Shown piece after piece: positions 44,024 through 54,965 of a stretch of 64,000 nt of DNA (position 1 is its first letter; every line of letters starts with the position of its first letter). The DNA lies in contig OY992540.1 in assembly GCA_963921195.1 (NCBI GenBank), forward strand, positions 79,349,337-79,413,336. Reading direction: 5' to 3'. A program made the position numbers and the translations under genes. The DNA is from Pegoplata infirma (Eukaryota > Arthropoda > Insecta > Diptera > Anthomyiidae). Under the pieces are notes generated by a model. That model saw only the letters and a list, made by a program, of their open reading frames with translations, searched no databases and was not told where the DNA came from.

Positions 44024-45262
44024 ACACTGTGCTACAGTGAAAAAATACTTTTAATGTGACATGGTTTTAATGTGACATGCCCATTTGACTTGCCAGACAC
44101 CCTCAATTTTTAGAGTTATTGTCAAAAATCGGTTTTTTCGGACTTTGCTCACTAAACCTTGTGTAATTCAGAAAATTTTCAACCGATTTTAAATTTTTTA
44201 ACTGTTTTGGATAGAAAAAGAATAGGGCTTTCCATGTGTGTGAATTGTTCTACACATATAAGAAAGATATCTATTGATTTTTTCTATAATATCTAATTTT
44301 TTTGTTATTTTTTGAAAATTTTTCGAGTTTATCGATTTTTTTCTGCTATAGTTCGTTTAACAACCTTTATATTTATAAACATATTTTTAAAGAAAATTTA
44401 GTTCTGAATTCGATAAGCTTTATCCTGTAAAAATCAGATAAGAATTGACAGAGTTGTGATAATTTTTGTAAAAAAGAAAATTACGATTTTTCAGGAAATC
44501 GCCGTTTAGACAACCCAGACAAAAAAAATAAATTTATCATAAGAGGTCATGTGCAATATTTTTAAAGGTTTTTGGCGCGCTGAATCCGAATCTGGCCTTT
44601 AAATTGCTCTATCGCGTCAGGTTTTTGAGATATTAAACATAAATTGATATATCAAAAACTTAATAAGTTAGCGCAATTTCAAGGTCAAATTCGAATTCAG
44701 GGGGCCAAAAACCTTTAAAATAATGATACGCGACCTCTCAGTATGTTCGTTTATTTTTTTGCCTGGGTTGTCCGAACGGCAATTTCATTTTTTAGAAAAA
44801 TTATCACAACTCTGGCAATTGTTATTCGATTTTTTCGACATAAAGCTCATCGTATTCACAATTAAATTTTCTTTAAGAATACGTTTATAAATATATATAT
44901 TCCTGAACGAACTTTAGCAGAAAAAATCGATAAACTCAAAATTTTTTCAAAAAATAACAAAAAAATTAGATATTGTTGAAATAATCAATACATATCATTC
45001 TTAAATGTATAGACCAATTCATACACCTAAAAAGCCCTATATTTCTTCTATCCAAAACAGTTAAAAAATTGAAAATCGGTGGAAAACTTTTTAAGTTACA
45101 CGTGGTTTAGTGAGAAAAGTCCCAAAAAACGTTTTTTGACAATAACTTCAAAATTTGAGGCAAGTTTGATGGGCATTTTTGTGATCTTTTCAACGAGACC
45201 TACAACCTTAACTACTTCATTTCAAAAGTATATTCGATTTTGTGTTTTTTGTAGCACAGTGT
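44024..45262. mobile_element. 1.24-kb hairpin (ACACTGTGCTACA ends)
   Basis: The ends ACACTGTGCTACA and TGTAGCACAGTGT are inverted and flanked by TAA-containing DNA on both sides. Arms of about 600 bp pair around a centre near 44643: TAGATATTGTTGAAATAATC faces TTTTTTCTATAATATCTA, and GACAACCCAGACAAAAAAAA faces TTTTTTGCCTGGGTTGTC. Near the tip, GGTTTTTGGCGCGCTGAATC and CTGGCCTTTAAATTGCTCTA resemble the tip of family H1. No transposase. A TAA duplication would fit a PIF/Harbinger-type origin, but this is inference. Confidence 0.85.
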
Positions 45263-45299
45263 AATAGATCTAACTATTATAAAAAAAGCAGTTTTGCCA

Positions 45300-45928
45300 A
45301 AAACACTATGTAGGTAATTTATCAAGCTTTAATTTAAGCTTAATGGCGTCCAGATTGAATAAATATTAAATGTGCTACGAGGGACGAAATGAAAATTGAA
45401 ATTATTGAAAATCCTTTTTTTGGAAAAAAAAAATTATTCTACTGTATTTAAAGAATTTTCATTCTTCTTTGAGTCGTTGGAAAAATTCGTTGATAACTGA
45501 ATAAAAATTACTATATAATTTTTTAAATTCTTAATGTTCGACCTTCGAAGAGATAGATTCAAAAATATTTTTAAAAAATTTTCTAAAAAAGGTGTTTTAA
45601 TACTTTCAATTTTCATTTCGACCCTCTTAGCACAATTAATATTTACTCAATCTGCACTCAAAGAACTGTAAAACAATTTGTCATAAAAGTTCGTCCAATG
45701 AAACTTTTTAATGAAGTTTTCATAAATATAATGAAAATTTTCAAAAATATAATGAAATGTTTCATAAATACTATGAATATATATGAATCATTTCATAAAT
45801 ATAATGAAACAGTTTCATTGGACGAACTTTTATGATGAGTTTCATTATATTAATGAAGCTTTTTCTTTGTGTGTGGACGTCATTAAGCTTAAATGAAAGC
45901 TTGTTAAATTACCCACACAGCACTTTTT
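45300..45928. mobile_element. Hairpin element with a nested MITE in its right arm
   Basis: The left arm has AAGCTTTAATTTAAGCTTAA, GGCGTCCAGATTGAATAAAT, GTGCTACGAGGGACGAAATG. The right arm is its complement (CATTTCGACCCTCTTAGCAC, ATTTACTCAATCTG, then after the insert GGACGTCATTAAGCTTAAAT). Arms are about 120 bp. The 45655-45873 insert splits the right arm only, which makes the original junction easy to reconstruct. Confidence 0.8.
45655..45873. mobile_element. Nested 219-bp MITE (CACTCAAAGAA / TTCTTTGTGTG)
   Basis: The ends CACTCAAAGAA and TTTTTCTTTGTGTG are inverted and flanked by TG on both sides. The interior holds mirrored AAGTTCGTCCAATGAAAC and GTTTCATTGGACGAACTT with TTCATAAATATAATGAAA boxes between, so the whole element folds. 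GGACGAACTT also occurs in the MITE body near 18275, linking the two. Confidence 0.8.
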
Positions 45929-46747
45929 ACAAAAATACTTGTTTGATAATAATTATGACTATCATTGCTAACTTTGTTGTTACACCAATCTAGTGCTATT
46001 TTTTTAATCACTTTTGTGCATACTTTACAGGAGTGTACCTTACACAATACACACAATTTGTGTATTTTTGAAATTAGCACATATTACAATCATTCATTCG
46101 TTCATTCATCCATTTAGTATTTCAATATTTGCATTTTTACAATATTGTGTTTTGGGTGTGTGTGTGTTTGTTTGTATAAATTATACTTTCAGCCTGGTTT
46201 TACTATTATAACCACATTAGTAAAAACCATAAAAACCGCCACCAGCATCATCAGCAACAGCTTTTACAACCAAAAAAAAAAAAAACTGTAACAATACTCT
46301 CTAAATACTCATTCAAATAAAAAAAGGTAGAAAATTGTTATGCCACCTTTGGGAATACTGTTGTAACGATTTGGTTTTTGTAAATAACACAAGTTGTATT
46401 TTTACATGAAGAATGTGTATAAATTAATAGAAATCTGTCTGCATGGGATACAAACGAACAAATGTCGAATATTTTTTGCAAATCAATAAATTAAATACGT
46501 TTGTGCGCAATTTAGAAAATTTATTAACACCCAATAATGTTAACTGTCTATATTAATAATAATGGTAATTGAGAAATTACGCAAAATAGTACATTGTAAT
46601 AGTGATATTGATAGATATTTATGACTATTGTAAACGATAAAGTGAAAATGTTGTAAATTAAATATTCCGTAGAAATTAAAATTGTGACTTTTAAAATTTT
46701 AACTGGTATATTGAAATTTTAAATGGGATTTTCTGAATAAGAGTACA
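45929..46747. other. AT-rich non-coding DNA
   Basis: No gene or element identified. A short GTGTGTGTGTGTTTG tract lies near 46156 and CATTCATTCGTTCATTCATC near 46092. Confidence 0.5.
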
Positions 46748-46890
46748 AACAAGAAAGTTATGAAAACAAATTATTTATTTTGAGAAAAATATTTTTTTTA
46801 ATATTTTTTGTAAAAAAAAAAATTTTTTTGAGTGTAAAATATTTTATACACTCAAAAATCTGAAATTCTTGGTTTTGCTTCTGAACCGCT
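46748..46890 (-). mobile_element. DINE subtype B fragment
   Basis: ACAAGAAAGTT, ATTTATTTTGAGAAAAATAT and the TTTTTTGAGTGTAAAATATT tract match the 3' half of the B-type copies at 12499 and 62282. CTGAAATTCTTGGTTTTGCT and TCTGAACCGCTGAATT follow. The stem-loop and 5' part are missing. Confidence 0.55.
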
Positions 46891-46929
46891 GAATTTCTGA
46901 CCAGAAAAAGATATTTCCTGTGATACATC

Positions 46930-48000
46930 ATATTTATAAATTTTGATGCGCTTGACACGAATATAAAAAAAAAAACAAGTAAGAAAGTTATAGTCGGTCA
47001 AGACCGACCTTATGATACCCTACACCAGTGTTTTCCGGAAAATGGGTCCCAAGTACAAACATGGACCGATTGGATCTGTCTTTTGTTAGATCTTTATTTA
47101 GTGTAGAAAACACACACAGATAAAATTTTAGTGGAATTGGTTTATTTTTTTGGTCAATAGACCGATTTAACTGAATATCGGTCGAAATTTTTATATGGGG
47201 GACTAAGTCCAAAAATGGTCGAATTATATTCCGATTTTATTAGGTTACTTAAGTACACATTTAACTCCTAAAAATAAAATTTTTATCAAATATTTCCATT
47301 TTTATGAATTTTGAGGGCATTATGTGAATATCGGGAGGTTGGTTTGTATGGGGACTACCAGAAGGACTGACCGTGCGTACAAAATTTGGTTACCTGCTTA
47401 ATTTCAAAGCGATGTCTATTATAATACGGTTATTAAAGTCATTTAAGCCGAATCCAAAGGGGGCGTTTGTATGGGGGCTAGGTCTTAACATGGACCGATT
47501 TTCTCCAATTTCAATAGGCTTCGTCCTTGGGCCAAAGGATGCTTAAGTTTTAAATTTCAAGTCAATTGATTGAAAATTGCGACCTGTATCGTGCTTAAAC
47601 CGATAGATAGACAGACGGACAGACTGACATCGCTAAATCGACTCAAAAAGTAATTCTGAGTCGATTGGTATACTTGAAGGTAGGTCTAGGACCAATATTT
47701 CGGGTAGTTACAAACATCAGTACAAACTCATTATACCCTGTAGCACAGAGTGGAGTAGGGTATAACACGATCGGTTGTACGGTTTTCGAGATATCGCTAT
47801 TTAAAATTTGCAAAACGAATTTCGGTTTTTTACAGCGTTCAAGAAGTTTTTTAAAAAATTTTAATGTGCTTGACACGAATAAAAAAAAGAAGATCGGTTG
47901 AACGATTTTTGAAATATCGCTATTTGAAATTTGCCAAAAATGTCGGTTTTTTACAGCATTCAAGAATTTTTTAAAGTAATCTCAAAATTTCTTTCCTTTG
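46930..48000. repeat. ~125-bp tandem repeat split by a DINE
   Basis: GATCGGTTGNACGNTTTTNGA, AATATCGCTATTTNAAATTT, TTTTTTACAGCNTTCAAGAA, then TTTAATGTGCTTGACACGAA repeat at about 47769 and 47891. A partial unit (TTTTGATGCGCTTGACACGA) lies at 46941-46960 on the other side of the DINE at 46974-47764. The DINE thus landed inside a pre-existing array. Confidence 0.75.
46974..47764 (-). mobile_element. DINE-1-like element, subtype A (A2)
   Basis: Reading from the plus strand: ACAAGTAAGAAAGTTATAGT, the stem-loop AGTCGGTC-AAG-ACCGACC, ATACCCTACACCAGTGTTTT, then the GRAC tract near 47608-47632 and finally TACCCTGTAGCACAGAGTGG with AGTAGGGTATAA. It is complete with both ends. Confidence 0.87.
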
Positions 48001-48610
48001 GCTCTTTCATAGAGCTTGAGACAAGCTTTAATTTAAAATTATTTTGAGCCAAATCCGATTATATTAACCCGTGGCGCCGTTCGAACAAAGCTTTGGTCTT
48101 TTAAAAAATGTTCACCAAAAACTCGAAACGTTGATCGATGAGCACCATGGGCTTAAATGTTCTGGCTCAAATTATGTTTTTAATAAACAATCAATAAAAA
48201 AAATTTTATTTTTTTTTTTAATTTTTTTAACGTAGGAAAAAATCGCCATTTTTTGAAGTTTTTTGACAAATTTCAAAGATTTCAATATCATGAAAGCCGT
48301 TTTACCGATTTCAGAATTTTTTTGATGTTATTATTATTATTCAGCATACCAAAATTAAGAAAAATATTGTATCGCAGGATAATTTTTTTTTTTTTTTAAT
48401 TTTTTAAATTGCAAAAAATTAAAAATGTTGGTGAAAATTTTCCAAAAACCCAAAGGTTGCTCGAAGGGCGCCACGGTTTAAAATGTTCGGATTTGGGTCA
48501 AATTACGATTAAATGAAAGAGTGTCTCAAGGTCAATGAAAGGGTCAGGAGAAAATTTTTCGATTTTTTTTTTTTAAATTCGTGAACGCAGGAAAAAAAGT
48601 ATTTTTTTTT
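48001..48610 (+). repeat. 'GCGCC' dispersed repeat, two to three units
   Basis: Units with CCGTGGCGCCGTTCGAACAA, AAAATGTTCACCAAAAACTC and GAGCACCATGGGCTTAAATG recur, the later one reading GGTTGCTCGAAGGGCGCCAC in variant form. They resemble 17130-17580 and 12336-12490. Non-coding. Confidence 0.5.
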
Positions 48611-48675
48611 ATAAGTTCGTCATTCCGTTTATAATACCTCAAAATATTGGTCTAGGACCCCATAAAATATATATA

Positions 48676-49600
48676 TGGGGGTTTTCATGTCAACTGACAC
48701 AACTTTTGAAACCGATGTCTTCCGATCGGGATGAAATTTGCACCAAGGTTAGTCCTATTGGATAGTAGTTCAGACACAATTTCAAGATCGGAGCCCCCTT
48801 AGGAAGCCCCCTTAGGAAGTAGAAATAGGGGTAAGGTATGTTCAAGAAAAATGTTGGGGGCAGAAAATTATTGGAGGTCGGTCTCACATTGCACCCCTCT
48901 AGGGGCGTTTCTAGGGGAGTTTTGGGGCTTTTTGAGGATTTTTACCTCTTTACGCCCAACTTTGACCCCAATGAGGGGCTATATGGCCCCTCCCCACCGC
49001 CCCCATTTTTTGGCTCGTGCTTTCCTTTTCGAACCTAAAAAAATTAGAGGGTATCGCGGATCGAAACCGAAAACTGGTTAGCTATCCCACGCCTAATAGT
49101 GCAAATTGAAGAACCGTTTTTTGTGTTCCAAAGTTAAAAAAAAATTTTTTTCATAGATATCCCACTCGCATCCCACTAAGCGACCCCACAGCTCTTAAAG
49201 GAAATCACCTAAGCTTTCTTTTGAATCAAAAAAAAAAAAAAAAAAAGGGCCCAATTTGAGGAAAAAGTCAAAAAAGTTTTGGATTTTTAAAAAAAAAAAT
49301 CAAAAATTTTTTTTTATTTTTTTTATATTTTTTTTTCGAAAGACTGAAGAAATAGCTATCTAAACTCTTTGGGACACATTTTGCTAAAAACAATAGGTAA
49401 GAAGTTACATGGATGAGAATCAACACCTCTTTGGCCAAAATGTCAAATTTCGACCCCCTCTAACTCAGAGAGTTCTTGACCGATCTCGTTGAAAAATTGT
49501 GTCTGAACTACTATCCAATAGGACTGACCTTGGTGCAAATTTCATCCCGATCGGAAGACATCGGTTTCAAAAGTTGTGTCAGTTGACACGAAAACCCCCA
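48676..49600. mobile_element. 925-bp TA-flanked palindrome (TGGGGGTTTTC ends)
   Basis: TGGGGGTTTTCATGTCAACT at the left faces AGTTGACACGAAAACCCCCA at the right, with TA on both sides (48674-48675 and 49601-49602). Pairing continues through AAACCGATGTCTTCCGATCG and ATTGGATAGTAGTTCAGACA. The middle (about 48890-49480) pairs less well and is richer in G and C than usual here (CCCCTCCCCACCGCCCCC near 48988). A diverged relative is at 59925-60480. Confidence 0.87.
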
Positions 49601-49845
49601 TATTCATGATCCTCGAACGATTTTAAGTCGATCTAGAGATGTCAGTCCGTCCGTCTGTCCGTCTGTCTGTTGAAACACCCTAACATTTGAAAGACTTTAC
49701 GGAGGCTCCTGAAGTTTGGCATATATGTTGGGCATTTACCTGGTCAGGTGCGTATTGCAATCCAGCGAAATCAGTCTAGTGGTTCAATAGTTATGAGCAA
49801 AAGACTGAATTTCGGTAAGGATTTTTCGTGAATTTACGAGATAAA

Positions 49846-50682
49846 AACAAGTAAGAAAATTATAGTCGGTCAAGACCGATCATATGCTACCCTACACCAG
49901 TGTTTTCCGGAAAATGGGTCCCAAGTCCAAACATGGACCGATTTTATCTGTCTTTTGTTAGATCTTTATTAATGTAGAAAACACACACAGATCAAATTTT
50001 AATGGAATTGGTTTATTTTTTTGTCAATAGACCGATTTAACTGAATATCGGTCGAAATTTTTATATGGGGGACTAAGTCCAAAAATGGCCCAATTATATT
50101 CCGATTTGATTAGGTTACTAAAGTAGACGTTTAGCACCTAAAAATAAAATTTTTATCAAATATTTCCATTTTCGTGAATTTTGAGGGAATTAGGTGAATA
50201 TCGGGAGGGTGGTTTGTATGGGGACTACCAGAAGGACTGACCTGATTCGTTTGAAATTGAGAATGAAGATTCGTGCATACAAAATTTGATTACCTGCTAA
50301 ATTTCAAAACGATATCTATTATAATACGGTTATTAGAGTCATTTAAGGCGAATCCAAAGGGGGCGTTTGTATGGGGGATAGTCTTAACATGATAGGTCTT
50401 AACACGATTTTCTCCAATTTCAATAGGCTTCGTCCTTGGACCAAAAGATGCTTAAGTTTCAAATTTCAAGTCAATTGATTGAAAATTGCGACCTGTATCG
50501 TGCTTAAACCGATAGATGGACAGACGGACGGACGGACAAACGGAGATCGCTAAATCGACTCAAAAAGTCATTCTGAGTAGATCGATATGCTTGAAGGTAG
50601 GTCTAGGACCAATATTTCTGGTAGTTACAAACATCAGCACAAACTTATTATACCCTGTACCACAGAGTGGTGTAGGGTATAA
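49846..50682 (-). mobile_element. DINE-1-like element, subtype A (A3), nested in B3
   Basis: Starts AACAAGTAAGAAAATTATAG, the stem-loop AGTCGGTC-AAG-ACCGATC, CTACACCAGTGTTTTCCGGA, and ends with ATACCCTGTACCACAGAGTG and GTGTAGGGTATAA. The GRAC tract near 50515-50535 is GACAGACGGACGGACGGAC. It is very close to A2 over its whole length, with a 20-30 bp extra segment near 50245. Confidence 0.88.
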
Positions 50683-51070
50683 ACACGCTAACTTTCGAAA
50701 GGCAATTTTGAGGATGCTGAAGCATAGTTTCACCTTAAATTCACACGTTGAAAACCCTAAATATGTTTTAAAAACATTGGTAAGTCACAAAAATATTTTA
50801 CAACGTATTTTTGTCACTCAAAAATTTTTTTACACTAAAAAAAAATACACTAAAAAAAAATACACTTGAAAAAAATTTCAAAAAAAAAATTTAGTAAATT
50901 ATAATTTTTTTTTTTTCAAAAATTAGTTAAAAAAAAAGTTTTTTTACGCAAAATAAAATATTTCTAATCAAAAATTTTATTTTTTTCGCGTTGTAAAATT
51001 TACTATCACTTAAAAAGGCATTGTGGAGGGTATTCATAGAGACGGCCAAGTCGAATTTAACATTTCTACT

Positions 51071-51150
51071 TTTTTTTTTTTTTTTTTTTGTAAATGCTAT
51101 TTTTTTCATTGTGGAGGGTATCAATGCATTCGGCAAGGCCGAATTTAACT
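51071..51150 (+). mobile_element. DINE subtype C 3'-end fragment
   Basis: ATTGTGGAGGGTATCAATGC, the stem-loop ATTCGGC-AAG-GCCGAAT and TTAACTTAATTT are a C-type terminus with only a T-rich piece of body. It abuts the end of B3 directly. Confidence 0.65.
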
Positions 51151-51230
51151 TAATTTAAAAATCAAAAACTTTAATCACCGGGCTCCACGGGTTAATTTAA
51201 TCAGATTGTACTCAAATTTGTAACACATAG
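51150..51230 (+). repeat. 'GCGCC' repeat after a DINE end
   Basis: CAAAAACTTTAATCACCGGG, CTCCACGGGTTAATTTAATC, then TACTCAAATTTG: third occurrence of this sequence just downstream of a DINE 3' end. Confidence 0.55.
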
Positions 51231-52836
51231 CTTTTAGGTCTAGTAGAATAAAAATGTATACCAAACACTTAGAAAAATGAAAAGTTGAAGAAAAAATGTC
51301 AATCTAATGGGCCATTATTAAAAAAAGACTGATTTATTATAGAAAATAAAAAAACAATAAAAACGAACATTTAAGTGCAATTTGTAAAAATGTTTAGAAA
51401 AAAGAAACACAAATAGAAATTATAAAAAATAAGCAAAGCTAATTTCTGATAATTTATCAAATATAAAAATAAATATTTTGTGCTTATTTTTTGCAAAACA
51501 TACGATAAGATACTGAAAAATAAAATAACATTGAGGCCGAGTTTTTAGGATGTAGATTACAATTAAACTAAGTTTAATGTTGTCAGAAGCTGTGATTTTG
51601 CTGGCGAAAGTTGATTTATTGTTATTTCACTAAAGACCAACATTTAAAGCAAAATTGAGGGGTTCAAACAACATTTTGTTTACAAACTAAGTAAAACAAG
51701 TTTAACTGACATCTTAAAAACTCAGCCTAAGTGACAGAATTTTAGTTCAAAAAAATTAAATTGGTTAAACTTTTTTGCAAAAACATTATACAAAGTGTTA
51801 AACTCGGTTTTGCTATTAAAAGCAAAATAAAACTGATCCGCCAATATATTGTTTAAAAACTTGGTAAGGGCCACCCGCACAAATCTGTTAACAGATCAAC
51901 TAGCATAAGTTTAACTACGATCGACGAAAACTCAACCTTAGTGGAAATAATAAAATTCAATTATTAAATAAACTTTGTTAAACTGACCCTTTTTTTAAAA
52001 GAATTGTTTTACTTTTTTTTTGTAACCAAATGAAATTTAGAAATAAATATAGAACTGATAAGAATTTAAAAACACAAAAAAAGTAATTATTTTAAAATAA
52101 ATTTTTATTTGTTTTTTCGTTTGTTTTTTATTATTATTTATAATTTAGGAGAGGCTTAAATTTTTTTTTTTGTTTTTTTTTTATATGCCGCCGCTTTTGC
52201 TTTATTTAGTGATTGTTTCTTGGGGTTTTTATAATATTATTTTTTTTTTATATTTGTTTAATACAACAAAAAAAAAATCAAATGTATACAACCTCGTCGA
52301 CCTTGTTAAAGTATTTTTTTCGTATTTGAACGTTAAAATAAAATTCTATATGAAAAAAAAACAAGTCAATAAAATTGAAGAAAAAAAAATTTATGCTTAA
52401 AAATGCCTTGAGTTATTTTAGATTTTTTTTTATTTTTAATTTATTTATTTTCAGATCTTTTTTTTTTGTAAATGTATTTTGTTTAATTATCTTTAAGTAG
52501 TCATTCACTCAGTCAGTCAGTCACACATATCACACAAAAAATATAATTTTTCAATTTTTCAAAACTTAAATACAATTTGTTTAAAGTGTTGGCGGTATTT
52601 ATTGAACAATTATAATTTGTGTACGCATTTACGCATGCGTGGCGTGATTTTTTTTTATAGATTTAAATTTTATTTTTATGTATTTTTTTTTTATATTTCT
52701 ATAATTTTTGTATAATTTGATTTTTGTGTTAATTTTTGTTAAAAAAAATGTAAAAAAAAATAATAAAAAAATATTTATTGATATCCAGTGTTAAAGTCCG
52801 TCTGTCAGTAGTTCTGTTTTTTATTTCCATTCACAC
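51231..52836. other. AT-rich non-coding DNA
   Basis: No gene recognised. CAGTCAGTCAGTCAC at about 52509-52523 is a short tetranucleotide tract, and T-rich runs dominate 52090-52480. Confidence 0.5.
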
Positions 52837-52950
52837 CATGGTATAATGAGTTTGTGCTGATATTTGTAACTATGCGAAATTTCAACTAAACCGATCGATT
52901 CAGAATCACTATTTGGCAGACGTTTTCGGACACCTTCCCCTCGCATAACT
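52837..52950 (+). mobile_element. DINE subtype A 5' fragment
   Basis: ATGGTATAATGAGTTTGTGC and TGATATTTGTAACTATGCGA match the 5' part of A-type copies; the rest is not recognisable. Confidence 0.45.
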
Positions 52951-53299
52951 TTTTTTATACCCTCCACTTTGGAATAGAGGGTATATATAAGTTTGTCATG
53001 CCGTTTGTAACTCATCGAAATATTGAACTGGGACCCCATAAAGTATATATATTCGTGATCCTTGATCGATTTTAAGTCGATCTAGCGATGTCCGTCTGTC
53101 TGTGGAAATGGTGATCACGTCCAAAATAAAAAAAACAGAGGTGACTGTTATTAAACATATACAGTAGCGAGAAAAAAAATGCAACGTTGCCTTATGATTT
53201 TCAGGATCGCGTCTTAACTTATTTATGCCTCCAGTTAATCTGATACTTTGGACTTTGTTTTCAATAGTCACTGTTAAATTATTTACGTGATTATGGGTT

Positions 53300-53424
53300 T
53301 AATATCTTTGTTATGGCGACCGGCGAACATAATTTAAGCCATCAGAGCCAAATAAATTAAATTTGGATTCATCGCTTCACAAAACTTTGGCTTACTACTC
53401 CTTTGACCAATGGAGATAGCGTCT
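53300..53424 (-). pseudogene. Tc1 transposase catalytic fragment, downstream of the hAT insert
   Basis: Continuing on the minus strand after the insert: RRYLHWSKE, two stops, then SDESKFNLFGSDGLNYVRRS. The motif SDESKFNLFGSDG contains the first catalytic Asp of the Tc1 DDE domain (near 53370). Stops interrupt it, and the sequence leaves the family soon after (about 53300). The second and third catalytic acids are absent. It is the same gene as 54574-54965, separated by the later insertion. Confidence 0.85.
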
Positions 53425-53432
53425 GGCAAAGT

Positions 53433-54565
53433 CATTGGCGTAGGAAGCCAACATTTCTGGGGGGGCTAAAGCCCCCCTAGATTTTTTTAAATTTTTTGGT
53501 ATTTTTTTTTTAATAGAAAAACCCAGACCTATTCCTGAAGCGTTCCCTTTAACATGGGTCTAGGTCTCCTAGAAACGAATGCCCCCCGAAAGCGGTTAAA
53601 AATTCATATATTTTTTTTTTAAATTTTGATTCTGTAGATTTTTCGGAAATTTAGAGCTCCCAGATATGTTTTGAGAATGAAAGATTTTTAATGTTTTTCC
53701 TATAGTAAAATCATTAGATTGCTATGATTTTTTTCAAGAAAAAGTTCTGATGATTGCAAAAGTTGATGATTATTAGTTAAAATTCTCAGATTCTTTCTTT
53801 TAATAACTTTTGTCTATAAAAAAACCCCTTAGAGTTTAGAAACTTTTTTAAATCAAATAAGTTAAAATGTAAATTCGGTAAAGTTTTTATTACTGAAAAA
53901 AACATCAGATTCATATAAAAACTTTTTTCAATAATTCAGACTATTTTTCAATGGGAAAAACCATAGAGTAAGGAAAGTAAGAGATTTTCAAATGACCCAA
54001 AATAAGTCTGCAAGTTTATGAAAATTGGTAAACTTAATGTATTGCAGAAATTTAAAAATTTTGTAAAAAGATCAAAGAGAATTAGAAAATGAGTAAATTT
54101 TACCACTATAATTGAGAGGATTTCCTATCTATATTGAGAGGATAACCACTATTTCCGTTATTAAAATTCTCTCTTAACTAATTTCCCTACTTTTCCCCTG
54201 ATTTTGGAGCATTTTGCTTACTCTTTCTACTTTTTCCCCTGTTTTTGCAGCATTTTTTTTAAAATTTTGCAGATATTTTCATGCATTAAGAGAACCATTT
54301 TTTCCTTTGTAAAAAAAGAGTGAATTTTTTTCGGCCCCATGTAGTCTGATACCCACTGGGAAAAACTATTAGATCTTATATTATAATCATTACGAGTCCT
54401 TAAGAATAATCAAGACTCATTTCATATTATTATTTACTGTTGCAAAAATTAATGAAATCATTAAATTTAAAAAAAAAAAATTGTGAATGATTAAAATTCT
54501 GGGGGGGGCTAAAATTATTCTGGGGGGGGCTAAGCCCCCCCCAGACAGGGCTATCTACGCCAATG
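53433..54565. mobile_element. hAT-type non-autonomous element, nested in Tc1
   Basis: An 8-bp duplication GGCAAAGT flanks it (53425-53432 and 54566-54573). The termini are inverted: CATTGGCGTAGGAAGCC at the left and the complement CATTGGCGTAGATAGCC at the right. Each is followed by a G-run and GGGGCTNAGCCCC hairpin (about 53460-53477 and 54522-54542). CAnTGGCGTA ends with an 8-bp duplication are typical of hAT elements of the Tip100/ZBED-like type. The interior is AT-rich without a transposase. Confidence 0.92.
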
Positions 54566-54573
54566 GGCAAAGT

Positions 54574-54965
54574 CGAGCCGTTTTTTCTTATTGACCTTAC
54601 TTATGAGTGGTTTCTTGGCTGGTCTTCTAGCAAACAAATTTGCCTCTTTCAATGGATTTCCGACAGTATGAACGCTAATAGGAACTCCAAATTGTTCATT
54701 TGCGTAGCTGACAACATCTACCGCCGTCTTTCGTGGGTCGATTATTACCATTTTTATCATTTGGCGGCCTTGACGGGCAGTAGATTTACATGGTCGACCA
54801 CTTCCTGAGTTTCTATTCATATTTTTTCTTTGACGGAATCGCGATGCAATCGGCAAACCGTAGATTTATTCACACCAAATTAACGGGCCACTTCGTTCAT
54901 TGGTTTACCTTCTTTCAAAGCCTGGACAATTGAAAATTTGCTATCAGCTAATAGCTGTTTGTTTC
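54574..54965 (-). pseudogene. Tc1 transposase N-terminal (DNA-binding) part, broken
   Basis: On the minus strand the first segment reads ADSKFSIVQALKEGKPMNEV, an in-frame stop, then FGVNKSTVCRLHRDSVKE: the first helix-turn-helix of a Tc1 paired-type domain. After a frameshift comes NRNSGSGRPCKSTARQGRQM (a GRP-box-like linker), DPRKTAVDVVSYANEQFGVP, SVHTVGNPLKEANLFARRPA and KKPLISKVNKKKRLDFA (second helix-turn-helix and start of the catalytic part). In an intact Tc1 this region recognises the terminal repeats. The reading frame is cut at LDFA by the hAT element at 53433-54565. It carries at least one stop and one frameshift, so it is a pseudogene. Confidence 0.88.

Larger units (their letters stand above)
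48611..51070 (+). mobile_element. DINE-1-like element, subtype B (B3), split twice
   Basis: Fragments at 48611-48675, 49601-49845 and 50683-51070 join into one B-type element. The order is CATTCCGTTTATAATACCTC, CCCCATAAAATATATATA; then ATTCATGATCCTCGAACGAT, the GTCY tract at 49646-49670 and AATTTACGAGATAAAA; then CACGCTAACTTTCGAAAGGC, ACACTAAAA runs and the end GTGGAGGGTATTCATAG with ACGGCCAAGTCGAATTT. The 5' TATACCC end is missing. The two insertions are a 925-bp TA-flanked palindrome and a minus-strand A-type DINE. Confidence 0.82.

Noticed and set aside
44022..45265. Firm PIF/Harbinger assignment from TAA flanks
   Set aside because: TAA occurs by chance easily in such AT-rich DNA and the alignment of ends is ambiguous by one base; only a suggestion is justified.
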